64,000 nucleotides of DNA, taken from contig JAEETL010000001.1 of NCBI GenBank assembly GCA_016290325.1, forward strand, positions 62,001-126,000, written 5' to 3'. The DNA is from Muribaculaceae bacterium (GTDB lineage: Bacteria; Bacteroidota; Bacteroidia; Bacteroidales; Muribaculaceae). Within the stretch, counting starts at the first letter, position 1. Every line of letters begins with the position of its first letter. Below are positions 45,536-55,577 of this stretch, one piece after another. Made by a program: the position numbers and the translations under genes. Below the pieces are notes generated by a model. It made no database searches. It was not told where the DNA came from and saw only the letters and a program-made list of their open reading frames with translations.

Positions 45536-48451
45536 TTACTTCACAAGCTTAGAAGTGGTGGTAGCGCCGTTGCTGTAGCGGGTAACAACAATGTTCACAC
45601 CGTCGTAGGGCTTGTCGCTAGGAATACCCAGAGCGTTGTAATAGGTCTTGGAAACCTCGTTGTTAATGTTGAGCTCGTTTACATCCACATAGATGTTGGA
45701 CCAGTTGTCGATGGTCTTCTCAACAACATAGTACAAGGGAGCATCAGCCTTAGCACCGTCGGCCTTCTTGTAGTACATGCGTACGATGAAGGCAGTCTGA
45801 GAATCCTTCAATGCACCGTAAGCGAGACCGCCAAACTCGTTGTTAGCCATGGGGAAGTCATAGATGGCATCACCAAAGGTTACCTCGGTAGCGTCGGTCA
45901 TTTCCTCAACGATGAGCTTATCGGGATCACGGTCGGCATTCACGTCGTTTACACGGTAGCCGGTAACGGGATCGTAGGTCGAGTTGCGGATGTCATCGCA
46001 CAGACGCCATACACGGTACATGCAAACCTCATAGTCAACGCTTGCATAGTCGGGCAGATCACTCTTAACGGTGATAACGGGGTTGAAGTAGCAGCAGAGC
46101 CTGTTAGCCTCATCCTTCCAGGTTACAAATTCACCAGCGGTGAACGAAGCGCTAGCCTGTGCATCGGTGATCTGGGCAACACCAGTCTTCCAGATGGGGC
46201 TACCATAGCTGTTCACAGCATCGTTGTTCAATTCCGGATTGTTGTTCACGCGGTTGGTACCGAAGGTCCAGATCACGGGAACATAGGTGGTGAAGTCATT
46301 GTAGATACCAGTGAGGACGTCGGTGTCGAGCAGGTTCAGAACACCATCAGGATAGATGTTGCCAGCCATGCCCAGACGATCGTTCATCTCCATGAAGGTA
46401 CCGTCGGTGCGGCGCTGGAGTTTTGACAGAGCGTCGTTGGGGTTCATGTTGTCACCACGCTCGAGCGTGTAGTAATAGATAGCGGGATTGTTGGCCAGGT
46501 TCATCTCAACGTTAGCATTCTTGATGTTAACGTCGAGGTGACGGTCAACGTCGCTCATGATCTCGTCGAGGGTGTAGAAGCCGTCGATGGTCGAAGCGGT
46601 CTTCTGAACGGGAACCTCAACGGTGTTGGTGGTCTTAGTGTTGCCAACCAGTGCGAGCATGTATCCGTAACGGTTGGAATGGGTGTTATCGGCGGTGCTT
46701 GCGGTGAACTGGTCAACGAACAGGATTGCGCCCAGGTCGATAACTTCGTTCTGACCATAGCTGCCAAGGTTGCCACTGGTGACAACGTTCACATTGTAGC
46801 CAGCGAGGGGCTCCTGGTTGTCATAGGTAACCTCGTAACGTACGTTGTTGCCATTAGCGATGAGCTTGAGTTCAGCAACAGGAATCATCACGTCAGGATT
46901 GTTGGTGTCGAAGCGATAGAGCACGAAGGTGTCCTCACCATCGTTGATGCGAGCGCGGGTGAGTCCGTTGAGCACATCGTCGTTCTCGAGGTTCAGGAAG
47001 TTGCGGTAGTAGTTCAGCTCCTCGGCGCTCTTATAGTCGCTCTCGAAGTGGTTGAGCTGCAGGCTCAGGAAGTCGTTCCAGCCGGGGATGATAACGCTGG
47101 CCTGGTTAGACCATGCAACAAACATGTCATGTTCGCCATCAGAGGGCTGACCATGCACGATGTAGGTGATGGTGTAGCTGTGCTCGTCCTGGGGCACGGT
47201 GTAGGTGTAGGTGGTCTCGCCGGTTACAACGAGTTCCTCATAAGTCTCATTGCCGTACTCGTCGGTGAGGACGATGTAAACGGTGTAGGTCTGGGGCACC
47301 TCGCCATTGGCCATAGTGTTCAGTGATGAGGTCCAGTCGAGGGTAACGTCATAGGTTCTCTCCTCGGTGCCTTCAGCGGCATTGCCCTCGAGCTTGATGG
47401 TGTAGAGACCAACCATGGGAGCATAGGCGGGGTTGTACTGTGCGAAGTCAACCTCAAAGTAGCTGCGGCTGCTGCGGCATCTGTTGCCGTTGATATCATA
47501 GTAAGGATTCATCATGCGACCATCAACGGTGTGGTCACGATTATTGTAACGGACAACATCCTCCCAGTAGAGCAGACGGTAGTCAGGGATGAAGATGTTC
47601 AGGCCCGTCAGCGACTTGCTCTCATGGCCGTTCTTACCTGCCATCGAGAAGTAGTGCTCGGTTTGGAGTACCGAAGCACAATCGTGAATAACGGGATAAA
47701 CGTCACCAGCGATCATCTTGGTGTAGAAGTCGAGAATCTCAGAGTTCTCAGAACCGTCGGTGGGGCTGAACTGCTCAAACATTGACTTGAAGGGAACGCG
47801 CTCACCATAGATGTCTTCGTTGAACCAACCACCTTGCTCGTCGAGTACCCACTGGGTCTTCTGGCGGGCCTGGCCCTTACCGAGCATGAAGAAACGGTTG
47901 TAGTTACCGCTGATGTTGAAAGCGGTACCGGCATGCATGCCTTCGCCAATGCGCAGACCGTCGGTCAACAGCTGCACCGAAGCAATGTTTGAGCCGATGT
48001 AGCTGATCAGGGTAGCAGCATTGGGGAACTCATAAGAACCATAGTTGTCATTGGGACGCAGGCTCAACTCCTCTTTTACCGAAACCATCAGGATGGTGTA
48101 ACCCTCCTCATAGGGAGCGGTCACATCACTAGCGCTGATGTTCCAGCCGCCGCCAACAGCGCCGTAGTCAACCACGCGTTCGCGGTTGCCGTTCTTGTCA
48201 TAGGCTGAGTACTTGGGACCGGGGATGTTGGGATCGCAGTAAACTTTCTTCAACAGGGCAACGATCTGATAGGGATCGGTAGCCTCATCGGTGATAGCGT
48301 TGGTGTGCATAGCACCGCTAGCATCAGTCCACTGATAGGTGATGGCCTCATAATAGGCCTTGTTGTGGACAACCGACTGTGCCTGGGCACTCATCAGTCC
48401 AAACAACATGAAAAGGGCAGCAAAGAGCCCGATTTTGTTTTTGAATAGCAT
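45536..48451 (-). CDS. Large secreted T9SS cargo protein (fused two-part form)
   Basis: Not recognised as a named family. Signal peptide at residues 1-25 (ends MSAQAQ). The N-terminal half (to about residue 545) matches the 709-residue protein at 53165: shared DPYQ-x-x-ALLK, QLLTDGxRxxEG, YPVIHDC and HYFSMAGK. The C-terminal half (about 560-971) matches the end of the 1279-residue protein at 49311: VDQFxAST, YVPVIWTFG. The last residues, KPYDGVNIVVTRYSNGATTT, form a T9SS-type CTD as in Bacteroidales cargo. The role is unknown; location should be the cell surface or outside. Confidence 0.8.
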   Translation of the reverse strand: MLFKNKIGLFAALFMLFGLMSAQAQSVVHNKAYYEAITYQWTDASGAMHTNAITDEATDPYQIVALLKKVYCDPNIPGPKYSAYDKNGNRERVVDYGAVGGGWNISASDVTAPYEEGYTILMVSVKEELSLRPNDNYGSYEFPNAATLISYIGSNIASVQLLTDGLRIGEGMHAGTAFNISGNYNRFFMLGKGQARQKTQWVLDEQGGWFNEDIYGERVPFKSMFEQFSPTDGSENSEILDFYTKMIAGDVYPVIHDCASVLQTEHYFSMAGKNGHESKSLTGLNIFIPDYRLLYWEDVVRYNNRDHTVDGRMMNPYYDINGNRCRSSRSYFEVDFAQYNPAYAPMVGLYTIKLEGNAAEGTEERTYDVTLDWTSSLNTMANGEVPQTYTVYIVLTDEYGNETYEELVVTGETTYTYTVPQDEHSYTITYIVHGQPSDGEHDMFVAWSNQASVIIPGWNDFLSLQLNHFESDYKSAEELNYYRNFLNLENDDVLNGLTRARINDGEDTFVLYRFDTNNPDVMIPVAELKLIANGNNVRYEVTYDNQEPLAGYNVNVVTSGNLGSYGQNEVIDLGAILFVDQFTASTADNTHSNRYGYMLALVGNTKTTNTVEVPVQKTASTIDGFYTLDEIMSDVDRHLDVNIKNANVEMNLANNPAIYYYTLERGDNMNPNDALSKLQRRTDGTFMEMNDRLGMAGNIYPDGVLNLLDTDVLTGIYNDFTTYVPVIWTFGTNRVNNNPELNNDAVNSYGSPIWKTGVAQITDAQASASFTAGEFVTWKDEANRLCCYFNPVITVKSDLPDYASVDYEVCMYRVWRLCDDIRNSTYDPVTGYRVNDVNADRDPDKLIVEEMTDATEVTFGDAIYDFPMANNEFGGLAYGALKDSQTAFIVRMYYKKADGAKADAPLYYVVEKTIDNWSNIYVDVNELNINNEVSKTYYNALGIPSDKPYDGVNIVVTRYSNGATTTSKLVK

Positions 48452-48645
48452 AGCAATAAAAGTTTAAATGTTAATAATAAGGGAGTAAATATTATGGTCA
48501 CTTTTCATTTGTTTACCGCTATTGATTCATCTTGCAATGTCTCAGTTTGCTGATTTTATGGAGCGAATATTTGGTTATTTCTTTCCATGTCAATCACCAG
48601 GGTAGTATAAATTTAAGAGAAATCAATAGTAGTAATTCTAATCTG

Positions 48646-48676
48646 CAAAATTAAAGCGTTTTTTTGAAATAAACAA
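48646..48676 (-). promoter_or_regulatory. Promoter of the 971-residue protein gene
   Basis: On the minus strand TTG (48676-48674), 20 bases, then TAATTTTG (48653-48646), a full consensus match. The start codon at 48451 gives an unusually long, AT-rich leader of about 190 bases. Confidence 0.6.
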
Positions 48677-48762
48677 GAAAAAAAATGAAATTGTTTAATT
48701 GAAAACAATAATATGATTTCGCCCAGGGGGAAACAGGCTGGATTATAGAGTCGCAAACGGGT

Positions 48763-48920
48763 GGCCACGCTGTAGGGCCTCGCCTTGGCGTGGCCGCTGG
48801 GGCTTTTCACATGAATTGCCGTTAATTGGACATTAATTCATGGGAATGGGTTTTATAGGGCCTATAGGACTTATAGGGCCTATAAGGCTTATGTGTTCGG
48901 CCACGCCAAGGCGAGGCCAT
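48763..48920. repeat. Palindromic GGCCACGC repeat pair with TATAGGGCC units
   Basis: The unit at 48763-48795 (starts GGCCACGCTGTAGGGCCTCG, ends CTTGGCGTGGCC) is followed at 48898-48920 by a shorter inverted copy (CGGCCACGCCAAGGCGAGGC). Between them lie repeated TATAGGGCCTATAGG/TTATAGGGCCTATAAGG units. A 33-base exact inverted copy lies at 55578. No gene lies in 48452-49310; its left part holds the promoter and AT-rich leader, its right part this repeat and a terminator. Confidence 0.7.
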
Positions 48921-49192
48921 ACAATGGGACGTTGCTGTGTCACAATTCAACGTTGCACTGTTTAACCGTGCTACGCATGGGAAAACTTGTGCAAACCGAA
49001 GGCCATGAAGTTTACTTCAATGGCTGAGGTGCCGCCAAGTTTCGGGAAATTCATACAAATTAATTAAAAAATTTAATATATTTAATTTTAATACAAAATT
49101 TGTTTTAATTTCCCGCCCGAAGGGCGGTTATGATTCTAACAGATCAATTATAGCGCACCCTGCTATGATGGGAAGGCCACGCTGTGATAATG

Positions 49193-49235
49193 AAAAAAAT
49201 AAAGGGCGCGCTGTCAACAGCGGACCCTTTATTTT
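49193..49235 (-). terminator. Terminator of the 1279-residue protein gene
   Basis: On the minus strand AAAGGGTCCGCTGT/ACAGCGCGCCCTTT forms a stem with one mismatch and a TTG loop, followed by ATTTTTTTC. Confidence 0.8.
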
Positions 49236-49310
49236 GCATTTTACCGTGGATACGAAAAATGCATTATTATGAAAAATTACTTGCCTTTTCCTTTATCTTT
49301 GTTTTTGGAA

Positions 49311-52300
49311 TTAGCGAATGATTTTTGAGGTGCGGGTTGTGCCGTCGCTGTAGCGGGTCACAACGATGTTCACACCATCAAACGGACGGCTAGACTGCAT
49401 ACCCTGCGGGTTGACGTAGGTCACACTCTCAACTACTGAGTAGTTGTTCAGCTCGTTGAGGCCCACAACCCATTCATCAATGGTACCGCTAGTCTGGACA
49501 ATGAAGTATTCCTGGCTATCGCCATCTCTGAGCTTGCTGCCAGTGCCAGCGTTGCCCTCAGTAACATCCTTCTTGTAGTAGAAGCGGATGACGTAGGTAA
49601 TCGATGCGGGGTTAGTGGTAGAAGGCAGACCAAATGACCACTGGTCTCTTACGTCTGTACTATGAGGATCGTTATCGAGTCCAGTCCAGTCACCACCAAT
49701 GGTGGCCGTGAGGTCGTTGCCGAATTCTGCCTCACCCAGCAGGTAAGGAACGTCCAACGTGCCGTTATCCGTGAGGTGGCCTTCACTATCCTTGACGAAG
49801 TCGTGGATGCCCTCGGTGGTACACCATGCACGGCACTTGTAAGGCACATAGGTGGCTTCGTCACCATCGTTGTAGTGTATTGTCACACCCTCCTGAGGCA
49901 GGTAACCGGTAACATTGATCGTGGGATGGAATACGCAGTATTCAGTATTACCTACCTCCCATGTACCATAAGCGTTACCAGCAGTGTACTCACCCGAGAT
50001 TGTGGCTTCTACCTTACCCAGATACTCGCGCTTGATGTCCGAGCCATAGGAGTTGTTCTTACCGTCTTCACGGCCAGAGTAGAGACCGAATGTCCAAATC
50101 ACAGGCACGTATGCCAACTGGTCGTTATATGCACCTTCTACCCAGTTGGTGTCGAGACGCTCAGCGATTTCATTGCCGAGGTGGTCATACTTGGGAGTAA
50201 CACCCGAGGTGTGGTTCTCGTACATGAAGTACTGGACAGTACCGCTGGCGTTGTCTTCAAACTTCTGGAGCTGAGAGATGCGGCTATCCACGTCAATCGC
50301 GGGATAGGTTTCATTCAAGCCACTGCGATACAGGCTATAGTACAACACATTGTGATCGGGATTGACATCATAGTCCATCTCGGTGTTCAGCACGCCGGCC
50401 TTGAGCTTCATGTCGGTGTCGCCGTCAACCTGGTTTTGGGTGTACAGACCCTGGATCGACGAATTGGTCTTATAGACGGGGATCTCCACAGGAGTACTGG
50501 TATTCGTCTCACCGTTGACAGTCTGCCTCAAGGTGTAGGTGTAGTGGTCAGGCTGTCCATTGTTCAACGTGGAGGCCATGAACTGGTCAACCAGCATGAT
50601 GTCCTCGCCGCCAACCGTGAAGCTGAGCAGGTCGTTAGCGCTGTAGGTGCCATCCATTTCAGTCCAACCTGAACCAGCAGGAATGGTGATCTGCTCGCTT
50701 GCGGGAGCGCTCTCGGTCTTGCCGTCTTCCTGAGCGGTAGCCGTAACGGTAATGGTGTTGCTTGCAAAGCCGCGAGGAATCGTGATGCTTGCCTCGCCCT
50801 CGCCGCTGACGGGATCATAACCAGGCACATTCAGCGTCACGGTACCGTCACCGGTAGCGGTGATCGTCACATACTCGTCGTCGACGGTGTAGGTAATCAC
50901 GGGAGGTGCGGTCTGACCCTCGTTCTGCTTGGTGATGGTAAAGGTGCCGTCACTGTTGATGGTGATGGTATAAGTGCCGCTCTCAGTGAAATAGATGGGA
51001 TCATCGTCGTTGACGTCGATGGTGCCCGAGGCATTATCGCCTTGCATCCACCAGTCGCCACCACTGTCGGGACCGAAGACATCTCGGGTGTTCCACGGAT
51101 TGCTGTTACCCAGCAAGCGGGCAAACAGAATATAGTTGCCGGCGTCTACCGTGATCGTGGTGGTATAGGTGCCATTGTTGTAGGTCATTTGGGTACCGTT
51201 GTTGAAGTCCCAACCATTACCAAAGTTACCCACAATGTACACGTCGGCAACATAGTCAACGGTGGCCGTTGCGTCAGTAGCACCGGTGGCGCTTGCGGTC
51301 ACGGTGGTGCTGGCGCTCAGGTCGCGGCCCGTGTAGGACACGCTCACGTTGCCACCAGTGTTGGAGAGCGATGTGGGATTCAGAGACCAATTAGTGTTAT
51401 CAGCCACACCGACGTTGATGTTGCTCTCGATGTCAGTACCGGTGACGGTCAAGGTAGCAGCAGCGGCATCGCTGATCGTCTGGGTAGCGGGAGAAATCTC
51501 AATCGTGGGATTCAGAGCGGGTGCCTCAACAGAGAAGGTCACCTTCGGCAGGATAGGAAGACCCGCATCAATGTCACCACTAGATGTAGTGAGAGTAAGT
51601 GCACTCTGATTGGTATTAAGGACATCACATGAGAAGGCGGTACGTCCATAAGTGCCGGCGGTACTTGTCATATCAATGAGCAGGTCACCACCAGTGTAAG
51701 TGAAGTCCTCATCGAATTCAATCAGCCAAGTTGTGGCACTGGCATTATTCTGCGGAACAAGGGTCTTCACTTCTGTCATTGTGCCGGTAATCAGGGTGGC
51801 GTTATCATCAGTATAAGGTGATGTGCCACTAGAGAGATTCATCAAACTAAAGGTGACGGAACCTCCATAGAAATTCAGACCTTGATAAGTGGTTTCACCA
51901 CTATCATATTGACCATTATCATTTGAATCTACATAGCCACCAGTTGGATAGAAAGTCATGGACGTAATATTCTTATCAACCATATTGGTCAGCATGCTTG
52001 CCGGGTAAATCATCTGGTTGTGCTGAGCTGCATCATGCCAATAGCCCCAAACGGGAAGATATTCAATGAAATATCCACCATCGCAGACGGTCACGTCATC
52101 CGAGTAGCTTGCAGTCAGGTTAACGGTAGCGCTCACCTCGTTGCTGCTAACGGTCAGCGTGCCAGTAGCATTTTCAGCGTTGCCATTGTAGGTCACAATG
52201 ATGTCCTTACCAGCGTTGGCTTCGGCAGCAGTGACGGTCACATCACGAGATACCGAGAAGCCCGTGCCACTCACGCTAACGGTCAGATCCTGAGTGAGAT

Positions 52301-53150
52301 TTTTACCCTTGATGTTGATGGCCTGGCTCACACCAGAACCGTTGTTGATGCCCACGTCAACGGTAGAACCATCAACGGGAGAAGTCAGCGTGGGAGTCGT
52401 TGGCTGTTGACCTTCCTCATAGGTGAAGGTCACAGCGGGAACATAACCAACAGCATACGGGCCATAACTGCCATATTGGAGCAAGCCTGGGTAAGCTACG
52501 CCGAGACTTGTCGTCGTTCCAATATAGAAATAGGTATGACCATAACCGCCCGTGGTAGTCGTGAGGTCAATTACCAGGTCGCCTCCATTGTATTCATATT
52601 CATCATCGAATGCAATCACCCAAGTCGTGGCACTTGTGTTAGCCGATGACGGCATGTTTACTGTCTTCACAGTGGTCATGGAGCCTGTAATGAGAGAAGG
52701 ACTGTTGCTATCAAAGCCAGTACTTCCATTTACCTCAGTCAACTTAAATGTGATAGAGCCATTATAGAAATTAATACCGCTAGAGCTACTGTAAGAAGCA
52801 GGATAGAAGGTCATAGATGTAATCTTCTTGCCTACCATGTCGGTCAGCATGCTTGCCGGGTAAATCAACTGATTGTGCTGAGCGTCATCATGATAATAAC
52901 CATAAATGGGGAGATATTCAGACACATACGTTGTCGTATCAATAAACAGGTTGAGAGTGGTAGCTCGGTCGGCACGGCTAGGAGCACGGTTGATGGCGGG
53001 CATGGAAGCAGCCTTCTTGATGCCTTCGAGAGCCGTGTTAACCTTTACGGTAGGAGTCGCATGTTGAGCCACCTTACCATCCTTTATTTGCGCGTTAAGC
53101 GACAGGGTGAGCAGTGCGAGGACTGCTAAAATCATATATATCTTTTTCAT
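49311..53150 (-). CDS. Large secreted T9SS cargo protein, multidomain (second part of a split pair)
   Basis: Signal peptide at residues 1-20 (ends LSLNAQ). Two homologous domains of about 180 residues (about 70-250 and 365-545, with EYLPIYGYYHDDAQHNQ and EYLPVWGYWHDAAQHNQ) are each followed by an Ig-like domain. A domain with VYIVGNFGNGWDFNNG (about 655-755) resembles SusE/SusF-type starch-binding modules, then a further Ig-like unit. From about residue 850 it matches the C-terminal half of the 971-residue protein, ending in a CTD (RPFDGVNIVVTRYSDGTTRT). It starts 14 bases after the 709-residue gene and is probably co-transcribed with it. Binding target unknown. Confidence 0.8.
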   Translation of the reverse strand: MKKIYMILAVLALLTLSLNAQIKDGKVAQHATPTVKVNTALEGIKKAASMPAINRAPSRADRATTLNLFIDTTTYVSEYLPIYGYYHDDAQHNQLIYPASMLTDMVGKKITSMTFYPASYSSSSGINFYNGSITFKLTEVNGSTGFDSNSPSLITGSMTTVKTVNMPSSANTSATTWVIAFDDEYEYNGGDLVIDLTTTTGGYGHTYFYIGTTTSLGVAYPGLLQYGSYGPYAVGYVPAVTFTYEEGQQPTTPTLTSPVDGSTVDVGINNGSGVSQAINIKGKNLTQDLTVSVSGTGFSVSRDVTVTAAEANAGKDIIVTYNGNAENATGTLTVSSNEVSATVNLTASYSDDVTVCDGGYFIEYLPVWGYWHDAAQHNQMIYPASMLTNMVDKNITSMTFYPTGGYVDSNDNGQYDSGETTYQGLNFYGGSVTFSLMNLSSGTSPYTDDNATLITGTMTEVKTLVPQNNASATTWLIEFDEDFTYTGGDLLIDMTSTAGTYGRTAFSCDVLNTNQSALTLTTSSGDIDAGLPILPKVTFSVEAPALNPTIEISPATQTISDAAAATLTVTGTDIESNINVGVADNTNWSLNPTSLSNTGGNVSVSYTGRDLSASTTVTASATGATDATATVDYVADVYIVGNFGNGWDFNNGTQMTYNNGTYTTTITVDAGNYILFARLLGNSNPWNTRDVFGPDSGGDWWMQGDNASGTIDVNDDDPIYFTESGTYTITINSDGTFTITKQNEGQTAPPVITYTVDDEYVTITATGDGTVTLNVPGYDPVSGEGEASITIPRGFASNTITVTATAQEDGKTESAPASEQITIPAGSGWTEMDGTYSANDLLSFTVGGEDIMLVDQFMASTLNNGQPDHYTYTLRQTVNGETNTSTPVEIPVYKTNSSIQGLYTQNQVDGDTDMKLKAGVLNTEMDYDVNPDHNVLYYSLYRSGLNETYPAIDVDSRISQLQKFEDNASGTVQYFMYENHTSGVTPKYDHLGNEIAERLDTNWVEGAYNDQLAYVPVIWTFGLYSGREDGKNNSYGSDIKREYLGKVEATISGEYTAGNAYGTWEVGNTEYCVFHPTINVTGYLPQEGVTIHYNDGDEATYVPYKCRAWCTTEGIHDFVKDSEGHLTDNGTLDVPYLLGEAEFGNDLTATIGGDWTGLDNDPHSTDVRDQWSFGLPSTTNPASITYVIRFYYKKDVTEGNAGTGSKLRDGDSQEYFIVQTSGTIDEWVVGLNELNNYSVVESVTYVNPQGMQSSRPFDGVNIVVTRYSDGTTRTSKIIR

Positions 53151-53164
53151 CGCTTATATCGTGT

Positions 53165-55294
53165 TTATTTGTTATTATTCAATAATTCGCCAGTGTTCGG
53201 GTCATAGCCAGGCTCTACTTGCTGGGTCTCATTCCTATTGATGTACTTGATGCGGTAGTAGGCCTTGCCGTTGCTCATTTGCAGCTCAAGATCAATGACT
53301 GGGATGTCCTCGCGGTACAGGGTCAACGTGCGGCCATTGGCGCCCACATTGCCGGCACTGATGCCCGCTTGACCTCCTGTACTCAGCATATGTGGTGCAA
53401 GGAAGTTGCGATAGTAGTTCACCTCATGGATATCAGTACCATTGTCGGTCACGTAGTCGCTCTCATAGCGCCACCACTGCAGACCAATGAAGTCGGTCTT
53501 GCCCGGGACGGTCACCTCGTCGGTATTACTCTTGGCAAAGAACGTGTCCTGATTGGTGGCAGCTGTGGGGGTGCCGATTACATAATACTCGATGTCATAG
53601 GCAGTGGGGTCACCCACGGGATAGTCATGTGTCCAGGTGGCGTCAGGACCGGTATAGACCAGGGTGGTGTCCAAGTCACCGTCGCCATCCTTGTCATAAA
53701 TCTCATAGAGATTGTAGGTCTGCGGAATACCATCGGTGTGGGTAAGAACATCGAGGTTGTCATACCAGTTGACCGTCACCGTGTACATGTCAGGTGTAGT
53801 GGACGGCTCGATATCAGCATAGAGGTCAATCATATACATACCCACAGTGGGCTGATGGGCAGCCTCGTAATCACGCCATGCTGAACCGCTAGCGACCTGT
53901 CCTCTCTCATCGGGGATGTAGAGCACGAGGCTGTTCACTTGATTATGAGTGGTTCCCGCTTTTCCTGCCATCGAGAAGTAGTGCTGCATGTAGATCACAC
54001 TATTACAGTCGTGGATGATAGGATAAGTTGTACCCTGCTTCATCTTCTCGTAGAAGTCTTCGAAGCTGACAGTATCCTTTTGGGTAGTGGGGGCAAATTC
54101 CTCATACATGCCGTAGAAGGGGGCACGGTCGCCCTGATCTCGAACAGATGTCAAAAAGGCCATCTTTCCCTTACTGATGTAGAAGAACCTGTTCAGGTCA
54201 CCGGTATAAGCAAAAATCGTTCCCGCATCGGAAGTGCCTTCTTTGACGCGCATACCGTCGGTGAGCAGCTGAATCTCATCCACATAGGTAGAGAAGTAGT
54301 CACGCAGTTCACTGGCGCTACTGGTGTACATGGGGGCACGATTGTGAATGTCATCGTCAACACCATCTTTAATCTTAACCAAGAGTACGGTATAACCGTT
54401 CTCATCGGGTGGGTTGTCAATGGTGCCAGGAACAGTCCAAACTAATCCTTGCCATGCAGTGGTCACTTCTTGCTCCGATCCATTTACCTCCATTGTGGTG
54501 GCGGCTTCGGCGGCAAATCTGATTACTAACCTGACATATCCATCGGTTGCATAGCTGGCAAAAGAACTGGGATTGATGGTAATGGTGCCACCACTTGAAG
54601 CTGTGCCCATATAGGCGCAATAATAATTATTATAAGTCCAAGCTTTTATAGTGGCATTGCATGACCAGCCTGTCGGTAGGCTGTTAACCGTACTTCCATC
54701 ACTACTGGGAGTCCAACTTACAATCTCGTTACCGGCAGTATCTTGAATAGCGATATAACGAATATAAGTGTCATAATTCTGTGTTTTGATAGTGAGAGGC
54801 TCATAGTTAGTGCCAATGATATCCCAACCATGCAGAATTGATTGATACTCAACGTCTTTTTGCTTTGCTTCAGAATACTTGATTCCAGGGAATATGTTTT
54901 CGGTATAAATCAGCTTGAGCAATGCCATCATCTGATAGGGCTCGGTCGCCGGATCTGTGAAATAGGCTGATTTCTGTGTCGTTCCCTCGTAGTAGGTGTA
55001 GTAGTACTGGTCATACCAGGCTTTGGTATGAGTGACATCGGCAGTAACGGTGTAATTATTACTGCGGAGAGGAGCATTGAGCCTGTTTACAGACATGCCC
55101 TCAGGCACCTCTTCGACAGCCGTTCCAACAGCTTGGTGATTGTTCGTCACTAACCTGCTGGGTGCCGAGAAGTCAAACGTAGTTGACAAGGGCTTGGCTC
55201 CAGGCAAGCGTTGCGCATGCGCGCTACTGGTCCAGCCCACTGCCAGGAGCAGGCCGAACGCCAAAATTGTAAATTTCGTTTTCATATTATCCAC
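53165..55294 (-). CDS. Secreted protein homologous to the N-terminal half of the 971-residue cargo protein, no CTD
   Basis: Signal peptide at residues 1-28 (ends SSAHAQ). Matches the N-terminal half of the protein at 45536: EPYQMMALLKLIY, IQLLTDGMRVKEG, DLNRFFYISKG, YPIIHDCNSVIYMQHYFSMAG and VNYYRNFL. It carries an inserted segment (about 180-285, FRAEA-type beta domain) not seen in the paralogue. It stops just where the paralogue would continue into its C-terminal half (last residues PGYDPNTGELLNNNK) and has no sorting signal. It may need its downstream partner to reach the surface. Function unknown. Confidence 0.78.
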   Translation of the reverse strand: MDNMKTKFTILAFGLLLAVGWTSSAHAQRLPGAKPLSTTFDFSAPSRLVTNNHQAVGTAVEEVPEGMSVNRLNAPLRSNNYTVTADVTHTKAWYDQYYYTYYEGTTQKSAYFTDPATEPYQMMALLKLIYTENIFPGIKYSEAKQKDVEYQSILHGWDIIGTNYEPLTIKTQNYDTYIRYIAIQDTAGNEIVSWTPSSDGSTVNSLPTGWSCNATIKAWTYNNYYCAYMGTASSGGTITINPSSFASYATDGYVRLVIRFAAEAATTMEVNGSEQEVTTAWQGLVWTVPGTIDNPPDENGYTVLLVKIKDGVDDDIHNRAPMYTSSASELRDYFSTYVDEIQLLTDGMRVKEGTSDAGTIFAYTGDLNRFFYISKGKMAFLTSVRDQGDRAPFYGMYEEFAPTTQKDTVSFEDFYEKMKQGTTYPIIHDCNSVIYMQHYFSMAGKAGTTHNQVNSLVLYIPDERGQVASGSAWRDYEAAHQPTVGMYMIDLYADIEPSTTPDMYTVTVNWYDNLDVLTHTDGIPQTYNLYEIYDKDGDGDLDTTLVYTGPDATWTHDYPVGDPTAYDIEYYVIGTPTAATNQDTFFAKSNTDEVTVPGKTDFIGLQWWRYESDYVTDNGTDIHEVNYYRNFLAPHMLSTGGQAGISAGNVGANGRTLTLYREDIPVIDLELQMSNGKAYYRIKYINRNETQQVEPGYDPNTGELLNNNK

Positions 55295-55577
55295 TAAAAA
55301 ATTTATTAATATATTAATAATTTATTAAATATCAATCAGTTAAATCTGTAAGAAAAGGTATCGTAATCATCCAAAAACAAAGACTCTTTTATGGTTCCTC
55401 TCTTTACAGATAATTTTTCCTTATGGTTTAGCACACAAAAATACACCATAATTTTGAGATGCGCAATAAAAAATTAACAAAAAGTGTCGAAAATTTATTT
55501 TTTGAGGAGGTAAGGGAATAATGTGGCACCCTGGGTTTAAAAGATTTATAGGGCTTATAGGCCTAATACAAGTGGCT
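55295..55577. other. AT-rich intergenic region upstream of the split surface-protein pair
   Basis: No gene. It contains the promoter at 55436-55466, an AT-rich leader of about 140 bases and, further right, TTATAGGGCTTATAGGCC, a member of the repeat seen at 48850-48890. Confidence 0.5.
55436..55466 (-). promoter_or_regulatory. Promoter of the split surface-protein pair
   Basis: On the minus strand TTG (55466-55464), 20 bases, then TATTTTTG (55443-55436). The start at 55294 gives a leader of about 140 bases. Confidence 0.6.

Noticed and set aside
48613-48810. A 65-codon minus-strand frame in the gap before the 971-residue gene
   Set aside because: It spans the promoter and a palindromic repeat, and its composition is not protein-like.
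43106-55294. CRISPR-like repeats in the surface-protein region
   Set aside because: The repeats are coding-domain duplications or palindromes without regular spacers.
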